The notes under the pieces were generated by a model. The model saw only the letters and a program-made list of their open reading frames with translations. It did not search any database and had not been told where the DNA came from. From Mucilaginibacter sp. UBA5151 (lineage in GTDB: Bacteria > Bacteroidota > Bacteroidia > Sphingobacteriales > Sphingobacteriaceae), in contig DHXR01000024.1 of NCBI GenBank assembly GCA_002413785.1, positions 132,392 to 177,455 of the forward strand: a stretch of DNA of 45,064 bases, read 5' to 3'. A program made the position numbers and the translations under genes. Below are positions 25,021 through 33,524 of the stretch, in pieces. Numbering within the stretch: the first letter of the stretch is position 1; every line of letters begins with the position of its first letter.

Positions 25021-25995
25021 ATGGTAAAACTTTTGCTATTATGTTTTTTATTGGCTGTAACGGTACAATTAACCTCAGCGCAAGCTATTTCGGCTACCGG
25101 AACTGTTAAAGATGAACAAGGTAACCCGGTGCGATTTGCATTTATACGGGACAGGCCTTTTAAATCAGCGACTTTTAGTGATTCGCTCGGGAACTTCAAA
25201 TTAATGGTGAATCCAAATTCAACTTTACAAATTACAGGCCAGGGGTATTCTGATGCAACTATTAATACAACTAATAACACCACATTTGAGGTTGTTTTAA
25301 AACACCTTAATGGCGCAAATGCTGTAGTAAACGGATCTTCCAGAACCCAGGGGAGCTTATCATTGGGCAATTCCACTGCTAATCAAGCTTCCCAATTGGG
25401 ATGGAGCGCTACCATGCCTGGGCATAAGCTGGACGCGGTGCACGGCAGCAGGTACTTTTTTGACGATTGGGCGTACGGATTTGTTATAGATGATAAGGAT
25501 TCCTTAGTTCAATACCCAAGCTACCTATACAATTATGATAAAATTGGTGGTGGTTTTTTGTATACACAGGATACCAAAACGGCAATGGAAATTAACCGGG
25601 ATTATATAAAATCGTTCACACTTTTCAGTAGTAACGGAGAAACAGCTGTGTTTGAAAAAGCGCCTGATATTGATAAGACACACTATGTGCAGGTTTTAGC
25701 TTCAGGAAAAAAGTATAAAATATACAAACTGGTGAAAACTGATTTTGTAAAGTCAAATTACTCAACCAATGGTATAACTTCACAGGGTAATAATTATGAT
25801 GAATACGTAAACAGTGGCGATTACTATGTGTTGAATATTGGGAGTAACCAGTTGCAAAAATTCGCGCTCAGAAAGAAAGTCATAAAGTTGGCATTTGCCG
25901 CAGAAGCAGATAAAATAAATAAGTTTCTTACAGACAATTCAGCAGATATAGACGATGCTTATTTAAGCAAATTAGGCGATTATATGAATAACTAA
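25021..25995 (+). CDS. Secreted protein with CarboxypepD_reg-like domain
   Basis: Product of 324 aa with signal peptide MVKLLLLCFLLAVTVQLTSA. Residues about 23-100 form a CarboxypepD_reg-like domain (SATGTVKDEQGNPVRFAFIR, SDSLGNFKLMVNPNSTLQIT, GYSDATINT). The remainder (about 125-324) is of unknown function with Tyr-rich segments (YFFDDWAYGFVIDDKDSL, YPSYLYNYDKIGGGFLY) and a basic patch SGKKYKIYKLVKTDF. There is no lipobox and no C-terminal sorting domain. It stands alone after a long AT-rich gap. Periplasmic or surface location is likely; the role is unknown. Confidence 0.7.
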   Translation: MVKLLLLCFLLAVTVQLTSAQAISATGTVKDEQGNPVRFAFIRDRPFKSATFSDSLGNFKLMVNPNSTLQITGQGYSDATINTTNNTTFEVVLKHLNGANAVVNGSSRTQGSLSLGNSTANQASQLGWSATMPGHKLDAVHGSRYFFDDWAYGFVIDDKDSLVQYPSYLYNYDKIGGGFLYTQDTKTAMEINRDYIKSFTLFSSNGETAVFEKAPDIDKTHYVQVLASGKKYKIYKLVKTDFVKSNYSTNGITSQGNNYDEYVNSGDYYVLNIGSNQLQKFALRKKVIKLAFAAEADKINKFLTDNSADIDDAYLSKLGDYMNN

Positions 25996-26012
25996 ATATA
26001 ATAGAGATTGTG

Positions 26013-26170
26013 TTTATTTTTTATCCACACTAAACCTGCCCGGCCCCACAAACAGCAGCCCTGCAAATACAATGGCGTCTTCAATGGCATGTGCAGCGCC
26101 ATTCAGGCCTTCTCCCTTGCCAAAAAGCATAGCGGCGGCCACAACGAGGTTGATCAGCAGCAAGAGGAAC
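26013..26170 (-). pseudogene. 3'-end fragment of a second doxX (direct repeat copy 1)
   Basis: This 158-base stretch matches 27155-27312, the 3' end of the intact doxX, in the same orientation with 14 differences (about 91%). Its minus-strand reading is still open and ends GLLFVGPGRFSVDKK, with only conservative changes (D-A-I-V-F-A against D-A-V-M-F-A). The first two thirds of the gene are missing. The fragment and the intact gene bracket the Rpn-family gene. Confidence 0.85.
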
Positions 26171-26241
26171 CACGTTAGTGTTTCAGGTGTATAAAGGAGT
26201 ACTTAAATAATTGGTTGCATACGATTGCGTTTGAGTTTTTA

Positions 26242-27132
26242 TTATAACTTCTCAATCTCCTCAACAGAAAGTTTGGTGGTTTTGGCAATAAATGCTATAT
26301 CCAAACCTTCTTTTTTTAGTTCACGGGCAATAGCAATAGCTTCCTCATACCGGCCTTTTTCCATGCCTTTTTCCAAGCCCTTTTTTTCGGCCCTGTCCAA
26401 TAAAAATTCTTCAATTCCCATGGTTATCCTCTTTTCTGTTAAAATACCAATCTCTTGTTCAAATTTAGCAAACATTTTTGGGTTTTCAAAATGCAGGTAA
26501 TAGCGCAGGAAACTCATCAACTTTCTTATTTTTACCTTTGGCATTTGCTTGGTTAACAATCGCCTGGCAAGACTGTATGCAAGATCAAACAGTTGTTCAT
26601 CTTCCAACCTGGGTCGCGACAATGCTAATTTGGCCGTAAGTACTGCCATGGCAAACGGGTTATTGCTCATTTCCAGTTCAGCTTCGTTTTGGTCGATAAT
26701 TTTATAGGTGTTGAAGGCGTAATACAATTTTGTCCCCAAAAAGTCCCTTTCATACTGTTTAGGATGAAAACTTTTACTGGTATCTGCAAATATCGCAAAG
26801 GCGGTAATGGGTTTATCATATTTATCCAGTATCCTGTAATAATACTGAAACATTCTTTTGGCAAAATTCTGGTCGGTATAGCCCTGTACTTCCACGTGTA
26901 TCAATATCCATACTTCATTACCGGTACGTGTAAAAACTTTTACCAGCTTATCTACATAGCGCGGCGCGTACCTGTCATCTTCGGGCGGGAATAGCTGTTC
27001 AAGTTCCTTGTCTAAGTATTCAAATCCTTTATCCAGATCAAAAAGTTCATCTGCATCAGGATAAAAGAAACGCAGGAAATCGTCAAATACATCTTCTAAT
27101 AGAGCTTTCCAGAGTATGTCGTTATGGTTCAT
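26242..27132 (-). CDS. Rpn-family recombination-promoting nuclease / PD-(D/E)XK protein
   Basis: Product of 296 aa of the Rpn (YhgA-like) family of mobile PD-(D/E)XK nucleases. The core is visible in the first third: D in YVDKLVKVF, then WILIHVEVQG with the E-x-Q variant of the catalytic motif, followed by FAKRMFQYYYRILDKY. The C-terminal region has the charged GLEKGMEKGRYEEA repeat and a terminal helix, IAKTTKLSVEEIEKL, both usual in the family. It lies between a doxX fragment and the intact doxX, a setting that suggests arrival by recombination. Host function is unknown. Confidence 0.85.
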   Translation of the reverse strand: MNHNDILWKALLEDVFDDFLRFFYPDADELFDLDKGFEYLDKELEQLFPPEDDRYAPRYVDKLVKVFTRTGNEVWILIHVEVQGYTDQNFAKRMFQYYYRILDKYDKPITAFAIFADTSKSFHPKQYERDFLGTKLYYAFNTYKIIDQNEAELEMSNNPFAMAVLTAKLALSRPRLEDEQLFDLAYSLARRLLTKQMPKVKIRKLMSFLRYYLHFENPKMFAKFEQEIGILTEKRITMGIEEFLLDRAEKKGLEKGMEKGRYEEAIAIARELKKEGLDIAFIAKTTKLSVEEIEKL

Positions 27133-27155
27133 AGAGTATTGTTCATGTCGTTATT

Positions 27156-27563
27156 TTATTTTTTATCCACACTAAACCTGCCCGGCCCCACAAACAGCAG
27201 CCCTGCAAACATAACAGCGTCTTCAATAGCATGTGCGGCACCATTCAGGCCTTCTCCTTTGCCAAAAAGCATAGCGGCGGCCACAATGAGGTTTATCAGC
27301 AGTAGCAGGCACACCGGGCGGAAAGCAAGCCCGATTAACAGTAAGAACCCGCCGAAGGTTTCAGTAGCGGCGCTTGCCAGTCCCCAAAACACCGGCCAAA
27401 AATGGATGCCCACGTATTTGGTTGAACTGCCTAAGTCGGCCCACATTTTTACGCCGCCCCCTAATTTTGAATAGCCGTGATAGATAAACATAACACCTAA
27501 ACCTACACGGATCACCAATAACCCGAAGTTTTTATAATTGCCTAAATTGCTGAAAATTGCCAT
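27156..27563 (-). CDS. DoxX-family membrane protein
   Basis: Integral membrane protein of 135 aa with four hydrophobic segments (GLLVIRVGLGVMFIYHGYSK, the GLASAATETFGGFLLLIGLA region, VCLLLLINLIVAAAML, AVMFAGLLFVGPG). IRxGLGVMFIYHGYSKL and the F-GGxLLLIGL stretch are typical of DoxX. Some DoxX proteins are quinone-linked or take part in redox stress responses, but no function is certain. Its last 158 bases are repeated beyond the Rpn gene. Confidence 0.88.
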   Translation of the reverse strand: MAIFSNLGNYKNFGLLVIRVGLGVMFIYHGYSKLGGGVKMWADLGSSTKYVGIHFWPVFWGLASAATETFGGFLLLIGLAFRPVCLLLLINLIVAAAMLFGKGEGLNGAAHAIEDAVMFAGLLFVGPGRFSVDKK

Positions 27564-27670
27564 ATTGTAGAGATTGGAGATTAGTTAATTAGAGGTTAGT
27601 GGTTGATCCGGGATTGCATTGATTATAAGCTATTAGTTTACGAATTGTTAATCATGGTCATCCTAAAATC

Positions 27671-28591
27671 CTACGAATCATGGTTCAGACAAACTACCCC
27701 GTCATTATTCACCGATAAAATTACCTTTTTTCCCAATATCAAACTGCAATTATCCGGAATATGGCCCGCCGGGAAATCAAAACAAACCGGGTAATCATAC
27801 TCCTTAACTACTTCCATAATAATTTCGGGCACGGTTTGCCCGAAAGGGATGTCGTTGTCCTTTACATCTGTAAACCCGCCTACAATGAGTCCTGCCAGGT
27901 TTTGCAGTTTGCCGGCACGTTTTAAATTGCGCATCATTCGGTCAATGGCGTATAAATATTCGCCAATATCTTCAATAAACAATACCTTTCCATCGTAATC
28001 AGGGTCGGATACGGAGCCGGATACCGCTACCAGCAATGATAAATTTCCGCCTATCAATATGCCTGAGGCTTCGCCACTGCGGTTTTGGGGATGTGAAGGA
28101 ACCTGGTAGCTCAATTCTTCCCCAAACAGGGCCTTTCTTAAGGTTGCTAAAGAACGTGCCGAAGCATCGGGGATGCTTACCGGCATTTGGCCATGAATGG
28201 TTTGTGCACCATAATTGGCAAATAAATGGGTGTGCAATACGGTAATATCGCTAAAGCCAACCAGCCATTTCGGGTTTTGTGCAAAGTGGCTGAAATCAAT
28301 CTTATCAATTATCCTGATGGTCCCGTAACCGCCGCGGGCTGCAATAATGGCCTTGATGCTGTTATCATCAATAAAACGCTGCATATCCCGCGTACGCAGG
28401 CTATCGTCGCCGGCAAACTGGTGGAAATCAGCCTCAAGGGTTTCGCCCAAAACAACTTCGAGCCCCCATGATTGCAAAAGTTTTACAGCATCCGTCATCG
28501 GCCCGGGCAGTTTTTTTGCAGGGCAGGTGATGGCGATTTTGTCGCCTTTTTTAAGCGTTGGGGGTGTTAGTCCTGAATTTGTCTGAACCAT
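27671..28591 (-). CDS. ldcA: LD-carboxypeptidase (peptidase family S66)
   Basis: Cytoplasmic serine peptidase that removes the terminal D-Ala from murein tetrapeptides during peptidoglycan recycling; MccF-type relatives act on microcin-like amides. It is 306 aa, the family norm. The S66 triad is visible: S114 in VGFSDIT, E207 in FIEDIGEYLY, H277 in FPAGHIPDN. ARGGYGTIRI (about 85-94) is the usual N-terminal signature. It is divergent from metG with about 130 bases between. Murein recycling would also fit the dipeptide epimerase at 3517. Confidence 0.92.
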   Translation of the reverse strand: MVQTNSGLTPPTLKKGDKIAITCPAKKLPGPMTDAVKLLQSWGLEVVLGETLEADFHQFAGDDSLRTRDMQRFIDDNSIKAIIAARGGYGTIRIIDKIDFSHFAQNPKWLVGFSDITVLHTHLFANYGAQTIHGQMPVSIPDASARSLATLRKALFGEELSYQVPSHPQNRSGEASGILIGGNLSLLVAVSGSVSDPDYDGKVLFIEDIGEYLYAIDRMMRNLKRAGKLQNLAGLIVGGFTDVKDNDIPFGQTVPEIIMEVVKEYDYPVCFDFPAGHIPDNCSLILGKKVILSVNNDGVVCLNHDS

Positions 28592-28696
28592 GATTTTTTG
28601 ATTTAAAGATTGCCTTGATTATTGAAGGTCAGAAAAAATCATGAAATCCTCAAATCAAGCGAATCAAGGTTCAGACAAATTTTCGGACTAAAAAAG

Positions 28697-28704
28697 TATC
28701 TTTG
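28697..28704 (+). promoter_or_regulatory. -7 element TATCTTTG of metG
   Basis: Exact TAnnTTTG match 18 bases before the ATG at 28723. It supports that start over an ATG at 28702, which overlaps the box. Confidence 0.6.
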
Positions 28705-28722
28705 CAAGATTATAAATTTTTA

Positions 28723-30795
28723 ATGTCGAAACTAAATAAATTTAAACGATTCACCGTTACATCGGCATTGCCCTACGCCAATGGCCCGCTGCATATAGGG
28801 CACCTGGCGGGCGCATACCTGCCGGCAGATATTTTTGTACGCTATTTGCGCCTTAAAAATAAGGATGTAGTATATATCTGCGGTTCGGATGAACATGGAG
28901 CGGCTATCACTATAAAGGCCAAAAAGGAAGGCACAACCCCGCAGGCTATTATTGATAAATATCATCAGCAGATAAGGGATAGTTTTATTGAATTCGGGAT
29001 CTCATTTGATATGTATCACCGTACCTCATCACCCATACACCACGATCTTTCGCAGGAGTTTTTTTTAAACCTTTACGAGAAAGATGAATTTATAGAAAAA
29101 TATTCGGAGCAGTATTTTGACGAGGATTACCAGCAGTTTTTAGCCGACAGGTACATTATTGGCACCTGCCCTAATTGTCATAACGAAAATGCTTATGGCG
29201 ATCAGTGCGAAAAATGCGGATCGACCTTAAACCCGACAGACCTGATCAATCCTGTATCTACCCTAAGCGGCAAAACGCCTGTATTAAAACCGACCAAACA
29301 CTGGTACCTGCCATTGGACAAATACCAGCCCTGGCTGGAAAAGTGGATTGACACCAAAGAGGGCGAATGGAAGGTAAATGTATTCGGGCAATGTAAATCG
29401 TGGTTAAAATCGGGTTTGCAGCCACGCTCCATGACCCGCGACCTGGATTGGGGCATCGATGTGCCGCTTGAGGAAGCCAAAGGGAAAAAGCTTTATGTGT
29501 GGATGGATGCGCCGATCGGTTACATTTCGGCCACCAAACAATGGGCGCTGGATAACGGCAAAGACTGGAAATTGTACTGGAAAAAACAAGCAAATGAAGC
29601 CGATGAGTCATGCCTGCTGCATTTTATAGGCAAGGATAATATTGTATTTCACTGTATTATTTTCCCCGCTATTTTGCATGCGCATGGCGAATATATTTTG
29701 CCGCAAAATGTGCCGGCCAATGAGTTTTTAAACCTGGAGGGCGATAAGCTTTCCACCTCGCGCAACCATGCGGTATGGCTGCATGAGTACCTGGAGGAAT
29801 TTCCAGGCAAACAGGATGAACTGCGTTATGTACTGACTTCAATACTCCCCGAAACCAGCGACAGCGAATTTCTATGGAAAGATTACCAGGCCCGCGTGAA
29901 TAACGAACTGGTGGCTATTTTAGGCAACTACGTGAACCGGGTAATGATACTGATGCACAAATTTTACGAAGGTAAAATTGAAGGCAGTACCGATAAAATT
30001 GTACTAACAGACAAACACCTCAGTGTGGAGCTCAGTCGTTTTTACGACGAAATAGAAATTAACCTGGAAGCTTATAAATTCAGGCAGGCATTGCAAAGTG
30101 TAATGGAAATTGCCCGTTTGGGAAACCGTTACCTTACAGAAAACGAGCCCTGGAAGACGATAAAGACGGATCCCGAAGGCGCCAAAACCACCTTACATAA
30201 CTGTTTGATATTGATTGGTCATCTGGCTTCCTGCTTACAGCCCTTTTTGCCGGGTACGGTGAAGAAAATTGCGGGGATGCTTAACCTGCCATTCAGCGCC
30301 CTTGCTTTTGACAGGGAGATAGCTTTTGATAACGGACATCAGCTAAATCCTCCGGCTTTATTGTTCGAAAAAGTGGAGGATGATGTGATCGACTTCCAGA
30401 TGCAAAAGCTGTTTGATAAAAAGGCTGCTACGGAGCCCATGAAACAAATTGAAGCAGCGCCAGCCAAAGAGAATATCAATTACGAAAGTTTTGCTGCGAT
30501 GGACATCCGTACCGGCACCATTTTAACCGCCGAAAAAGTGGCCAAAACAAAAAAACTGCTGAAACTGACCATTGATACGGGCATTGACCAGCGCATTATC
30601 GTATCCGGCATTGCCGAATATTTTGAGCCGGAAGCGATCATAGGCCAGAAAGTTAGCGTATTGGTAAACCTGGAACCGCGGGAAATAAAAGGCATCCTGT
30701 CGCAGGGCATGATCCTGATGGCCGAAAATGCCGAAGGCAAGTTGAGCTTTGTATTGTCCGGAGAAGATATGCACAATGGGTCGGTGATAAGATAA
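28723..30795 (+). CDS. metG: Methionine-tRNA ligase
   Basis: Charges tRNA-Met with methionine. The product from MSKLNKFKRFTVTSALPYA is 690 aa. Class I signatures are HIGH (24-27, GPLHIGHLAG) and KLSTS in place of KMSKS (DKLSTSRNHAVW). The zinc knuckle is complete with C149, C152, C162 and C165, so this is the zinc-containing MetG1 type. The C-terminal 110 residues form an EMAP/Trbp111 tRNA-binding dimerisation domain (FAAMDIRTGTI ... VNLEPREIKGILSQGMIL). It is monocistronic; a GTGCAGAT repeat starts at the base after the stop. Confidence 0.97.
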   Translation: MSKLNKFKRFTVTSALPYANGPLHIGHLAGAYLPADIFVRYLRLKNKDVVYICGSDEHGAAITIKAKKEGTTPQAIIDKYHQQIRDSFIEFGISFDMYHRTSSPIHHDLSQEFFLNLYEKDEFIEKYSEQYFDEDYQQFLADRYIIGTCPNCHNENAYGDQCEKCGSTLNPTDLINPVSTLSGKTPVLKPTKHWYLPLDKYQPWLEKWIDTKEGEWKVNVFGQCKSWLKSGLQPRSMTRDLDWGIDVPLEEAKGKKLYVWMDAPIGYISATKQWALDNGKDWKLYWKKQANEADESCLLHFIGKDNIVFHCIIFPAILHAHGEYILPQNVPANEFLNLEGDKLSTSRNHAVWLHEYLEEFPGKQDELRYVLTSILPETSDSEFLWKDYQARVNNELVAILGNYVNRVMILMHKFYEGKIEGSTDKIVLTDKHLSVELSRFYDEIEINLEAYKFRQALQSVMEIARLGNRYLTENEPWKTIKTDPEGAKTTLHNCLILIGHLASCLQPFLPGTVKKIAGMLNLPFSALAFDREIAFDNGHQLNPPALLFEKVEDDVIDFQMQKLFDKKAATEPMKQIEAAPAKENINYESFAAMDIRTGTILTAEKVAKTKKLLKLTIDTGIDQRIIVSGIAEYFEPEAIIGQKVSVLVNLEPREIKGILSQGMILMAENAEGKLSFVLSGEDMHNGSVIR

Positions 30796-31018
30796 TGTGC
30801 AGATGTGCGGATGAAAATCGATGTGCAAATGTGCGGATGTGCAAATGTGCAGATGAAGAAGGATAACGGGTTATACATTTATAACACAATCAACTTAATC
30901 TGCGAACATAATCAACCAATAACTGCCCTTGACTAACTCAATCAAAATTTGCACCTTTGCGCTTTGAAAATATGCTTTTCTAATTTGCACATCCGCACAT
31001 TTGAAATCTGCACATCAG
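30796..31018. repeat. GTGCAGAT words after metG and inverted copy before tRNA-Arg
   Basis: Plus-strand words (TGTGCAGATGTGCGG and variants) fill 30796-30856, starting immediately after the metG TAA. Inverted words fill 30980-31018. Between them, TTG (30929-30931), a 20-base spacer and CACCTTTG (30952-30959, seven of eight to the -7 consensus) form a possible promoter for the tRNA. Confidence 0.7.
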
Positions 31019-31023
31019 AAACA

Positions 31024-31095
31024 GGTCCCGTAGTTCAACGGATAGAATAGGAGTTTCCTAAACTCTAGATATGAGTTCGATTCTCGTCGGGACCA
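31024..31095 (+). tRNA. tRNA-Arg (anticodon CCU)
   Basis: A 72-base cloverleaf: acceptor GGTCCCG (31024-31030) with CGGGACC (31088-31094), D stem GTTC/GAAT, anticodon arm with loop TTCCTAA (anticodon CCT, reading AGG), T arm ATGAG-TTCGATT-CTCGT and discriminator A. CCA is not encoded. Confidence 0.93.
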
Positions 31096-31106
31096 CGTTT
31101 TAAGTT

Positions 31107-31140
31107 AAAAGCCTTTAGTCGTAAGATTGGAGGCTTTTTT
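31107..31140 (+). terminator. Terminator after tRNA-Arg
   Basis: AAAAGCCT (31107-31114) pairs with AGGCTTTT (31131-31138) and runs into a T tract. Further on, GTTCGAAGTT-GAA-AACTTCGAAC (about 31173-31198) and a CCCTGCC...GCGCAGGG hairpin (about 31220-31249) fill the rest of the gap to 31353; no gene is seen there. Confidence 0.75.
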
Positions 31141-31353
31141 GCTGATAGTGTAGATACAATCTACAGGCATATTGGTTCGAAGTTGAAAACTTCGAACAGC
31201 TGAGGAAATTAAAGAAATCCCTGCCTAACGGCGCGCTTCAGCGCAGGGTCGTCTGCGACAGAATACGGGGACGGGACGCATTCCCCCTTTTATTTGCATC
31301 CCACCAATAAATATCTCTATTTTTAAACCCCGTATCCCTTTTACGCTGATAAC

Positions 31354-32154
31354 ATGAAATTCTACAAGCACTTCTCCCTATTCATCACCGTATTCATCCT
31401 TTCATTCCTGCCCAAAGGATACGCCCAGGCGCATCAATTAAATGATTCAACATCAAGGCTGGAGCGGATTCAAAAGAATGGCGTATTGCGAATAGGCGTG
31501 CCTGGAGATTATGCTCCTTTTGCCATCACCCGGGGCGATTCTCTTTATGGCGCCGACATCAGGCTGGGCCGTTCGCTCGCAACAGACATGGGCGTCCGTC
31601 CGGTATTTATAAAAACAAGCTGGGCTAACCTGGCTATGGACATGCGGAATGATGCATTCGACATTGCCCTTGGAGGCATCAGTATTACTCCTGAACGGGC
31701 AGCCTTGGCAAGCTTTTCAATTGCCTATCATTCGGGCGGAAAGACTTTTCTTTGTCGTCGTGCAGATAGCGCACGTTTCCCGAATACAGAAGCCGTAAAT
31801 AAACCCGGTGTCCGTTTAATTGAGAACCGTGGGGGAACAAATGAGTCGGTGGCGCGCTCATTATTCACTGCTGCGGCGCTTCAGGTATATCCCGACAATA
31901 TCGGTGTATTTAATGAGATCATCGCAGGCCGTGCGGACGTGATGCTTACAGATGATACCGAGGCCGACCTTAAAACCCGGCAATACCCGCAACTATGCCG
32001 GAGCTACAGGGGGACGATAACTAAAAGCGATAAGGCATTGTGGATACAAACAGATCCCGCTTTGCTTGCTTTTGTAAATAAGTGGCTGCAAAAGGAGCTT
32101 GCATCAGGCATACCGCGGCAATGGTTAAAGGAGGCGATGGCAGCGGGTCATTGA
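31354..32154 (+). CDS. Periplasmic cyclohexadienyl (prephenate/arogenate) dehydratase-like protein
   Basis: Periplasmic-binding-protein fold (PBP2), 266 aa, signal peptide ending GYAQA. It matches the PheC-type dehydratases rather than ordinary amino acid binding proteins: GVLRIGVPGDYAPF, FDIALGGISITPER, ENRGGTNESVARSLF, VYPDNIGVFNEIIAGRADVM and TDDTEADLKTRQYPQLC follow the PheC order, including E203 in TDDTEADL, a candidate for the acid that drives water loss. If active it would make phenylpyruvate or phenylalanine outside the cytoplasm. A plain solute-binding role is the alternative; no transporter genes are adjacent. Confidence 0.75.
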   Translation: MKFYKHFSLFITVFILSFLPKGYAQAHQLNDSTSRLERIQKNGVLRIGVPGDYAPFAITRGDSLYGADIRLGRSLATDMGVRPVFIKTSWANLAMDMRNDAFDIALGGISITPERAALASFSIAYHSGGKTFLCRRADSARFPNTEAVNKPGVRLIENRGGTNESVARSLFTAAALQVYPDNIGVFNEIIAGRADVMLTDDTEADLKTRQYPQLCRSYRGTITKSDKALWIQTDPALLAFVNKWLQKELASGIPRQWLKEAMAAGH

Positions 32155-32206
32155 TCCCGGTTTTTCGTACCTTTACACCCTAATTCAAGCCTGCAAAATA
32201 CGCTCC

Positions 32207-33175
32207 ATGCCAGACACCCCAAAACAAATCCCCGCCGAAAAAGAAAACCTGCATCCCCGTAACTTGCACCGGCAGGGTTATGATTTTAAGCAGCTGATGA
32301 AAGGCACGCCCGAACTGCGCCGCTTTGTTAAGACCAACCAGTTCGATACAGAATCCATCAACTTCAGCGACCCGGATGCGGTGAAGGCGCTGAATAAGGC
32401 TTTACTGAAACAGTTTTACGGCATCAAAAACTGGGACATCCCGGAAGGATACCTTTGTCCGCCAATACCCGGCAGAGCCGATTATCTCCACTATGCCGCC
32501 GACCTGTTAGGCGAGCTTAACAATGGTGAAATCCCCCGGGGCAGTAAAATCAATGTGCTTGATATTGGAATGGGCGCCAATTGTGTTTATCCTTTAATTG
32601 GCAGCAGTGTTTATGGCTGGCGGTTTGTCGGTACCGATATTGACCCGGCGGCGATACGGTCGGCGAAGGAGATTCTGGCATCCAACGAAAGTTTAAAGGA
32701 TAAGATCATCTTCCGTTTACAAACCAATAAGGCTAATATTTTTAAAGGGATTGTTAAACAGGGCGAGGGTTTCGATATCACTATCTGTAATCCCCCGTTT
32801 CACGCATCCCTGCAGGAAGCACAGCTATCTGCGGCTACTAAATGGAAAAAATTAGGGACCGGAAAGCAAGGCACGGCATTAAATTTCGGCGGCCAGAAAA
32901 ATGAGCTTTGGTGCTACGGCGGCGAAGCAGGGTTTATACGCCGCATGGTTGAGCAAAGCGCCCTGGTAGCGCAGCAATGCCTGTGGTTTTCCACATTGGT
33001 CTCCAAAAAGGATACGCTGCCGGTTATTTATAAAGCGCTGAAAATGGTTAATGCCCTTGATGTAAAAACCATCACTATGATGCACGGACAAAAAACAAGC
33101 CGCATAGTCGCCTGGACATTTTTAACCCCGGCGGAACAAACGGATTGGCGGGAAACGTACTGGCGTAAAGATTAA
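32207..33175 (+). CDS. rlmF: 23S rRNA (adenine(1618)-N6)-methyltransferase RlmF
   Basis: SAM-dependent methyltransferase of 322 aa that modifies A1618 of 23S rRNA. The N-terminus is typical (LHPRNLHRQGYDFKQLM). The SAM motif I is VLDIGMGANCVYPLIG (about 120-135), motif II ends FVGTDIDPAAI, and the catalytic NPPF is in ITICNPPFHAS. The C-terminal GGxNELWCYGGEAGFIRRM stretch is a family mark. A -7-like TACCTTTA lies about 30 bases upstream. A fold-back element begins two bases after its stop codon. Confidence 0.94.
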   Translation: MPDTPKQIPAEKENLHPRNLHRQGYDFKQLMKGTPELRRFVKTNQFDTESINFSDPDAVKALNKALLKQFYGIKNWDIPEGYLCPPIPGRADYLHYAADLLGELNNGEIPRGSKINVLDIGMGANCVYPLIGSSVYGWRFVGTDIDPAAIRSAKEILASNESLKDKIIFRLQTNKANIFKGIVKQGEGFDITICNPPFHASLQEAQLSAATKWKKLGTGKQGTALNFGGQKNELWCYGGEAGFIRRMVEQSALVAQQCLWFSTLVSKKDTLPVIYKALKMVNALDVKTITMMHGQKTSRIVAWTFLTPAEQTDWRETYWRKD

Positions 33176-33177
33176 TA

Positions 33178-33448
33178 AAAACTTTCAAAATAACTTCCGC
33201 AAATTGCATGGCGGTCAATTTACTCACCCCGACTACGCTTCGCTGGTCGACCCTCTCTGCGACAAGTCGCAAAGAGGGTAAAAAAACTTCCAAACCCTCT
33301 TTCCCGCTTGCGGAAGAGAGGGTGGTCGAGCGAAGCAAAGACCGGGTGAGTAAACTATGCAAGCGATATTAACGCCAATGCACAGCGGCTGGTTAACTCA
33401 ACCGAACATGGTTTTGGTTAACTCTGCGTAAGTTATTTTGAAAGTTTT
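33178..33448. mobile_element. Complete fold-back (MITE-like) element, copy B
   Basis: A 271-base element bounded by 24-bp terminal inverted repeats (33178-33201 and 33425-33448, one mismatch, core AAAACTTTCAAAATAACTT). Inside is a second long inverted repeat whose ends are TTACTCACCC (about 33220) and GGGTGAGTAA (33344-33353), with ACCCTCTCTGCGAC-type arms in its middle. The right half recurs at 1-112. There is no coding capacity and no clear target duplication. A short hairpin with similar ACCCTCTCTGCCG arms is at 39021-39050. The rest of 33449-33524 shows no gene. Confidence 0.75.
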
Positions 33449-33524
33449 ACTTAGTAAAATAATAGCCGGTTTCAAATTCCGGTTATATAGGTTAATAGTG
33501 CTGTGATAAAAAACAGGTTTTTGT

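Noticed and set aside
26242..27132. Insertion sequence with transposase and terminal inverted repeats
   Set aside because: The gene is an Rpn-type PD-(D/E)XK nuclease; no terminal inverted repeats were found, and the flanking similarity is a direct repeat of doxX coding sequence.
28732..28965. Minus-strand frame inside metG
   Set aside because: Antisense to the HIGH region of methionyl-tRNA synthetase and without any feature of its own.
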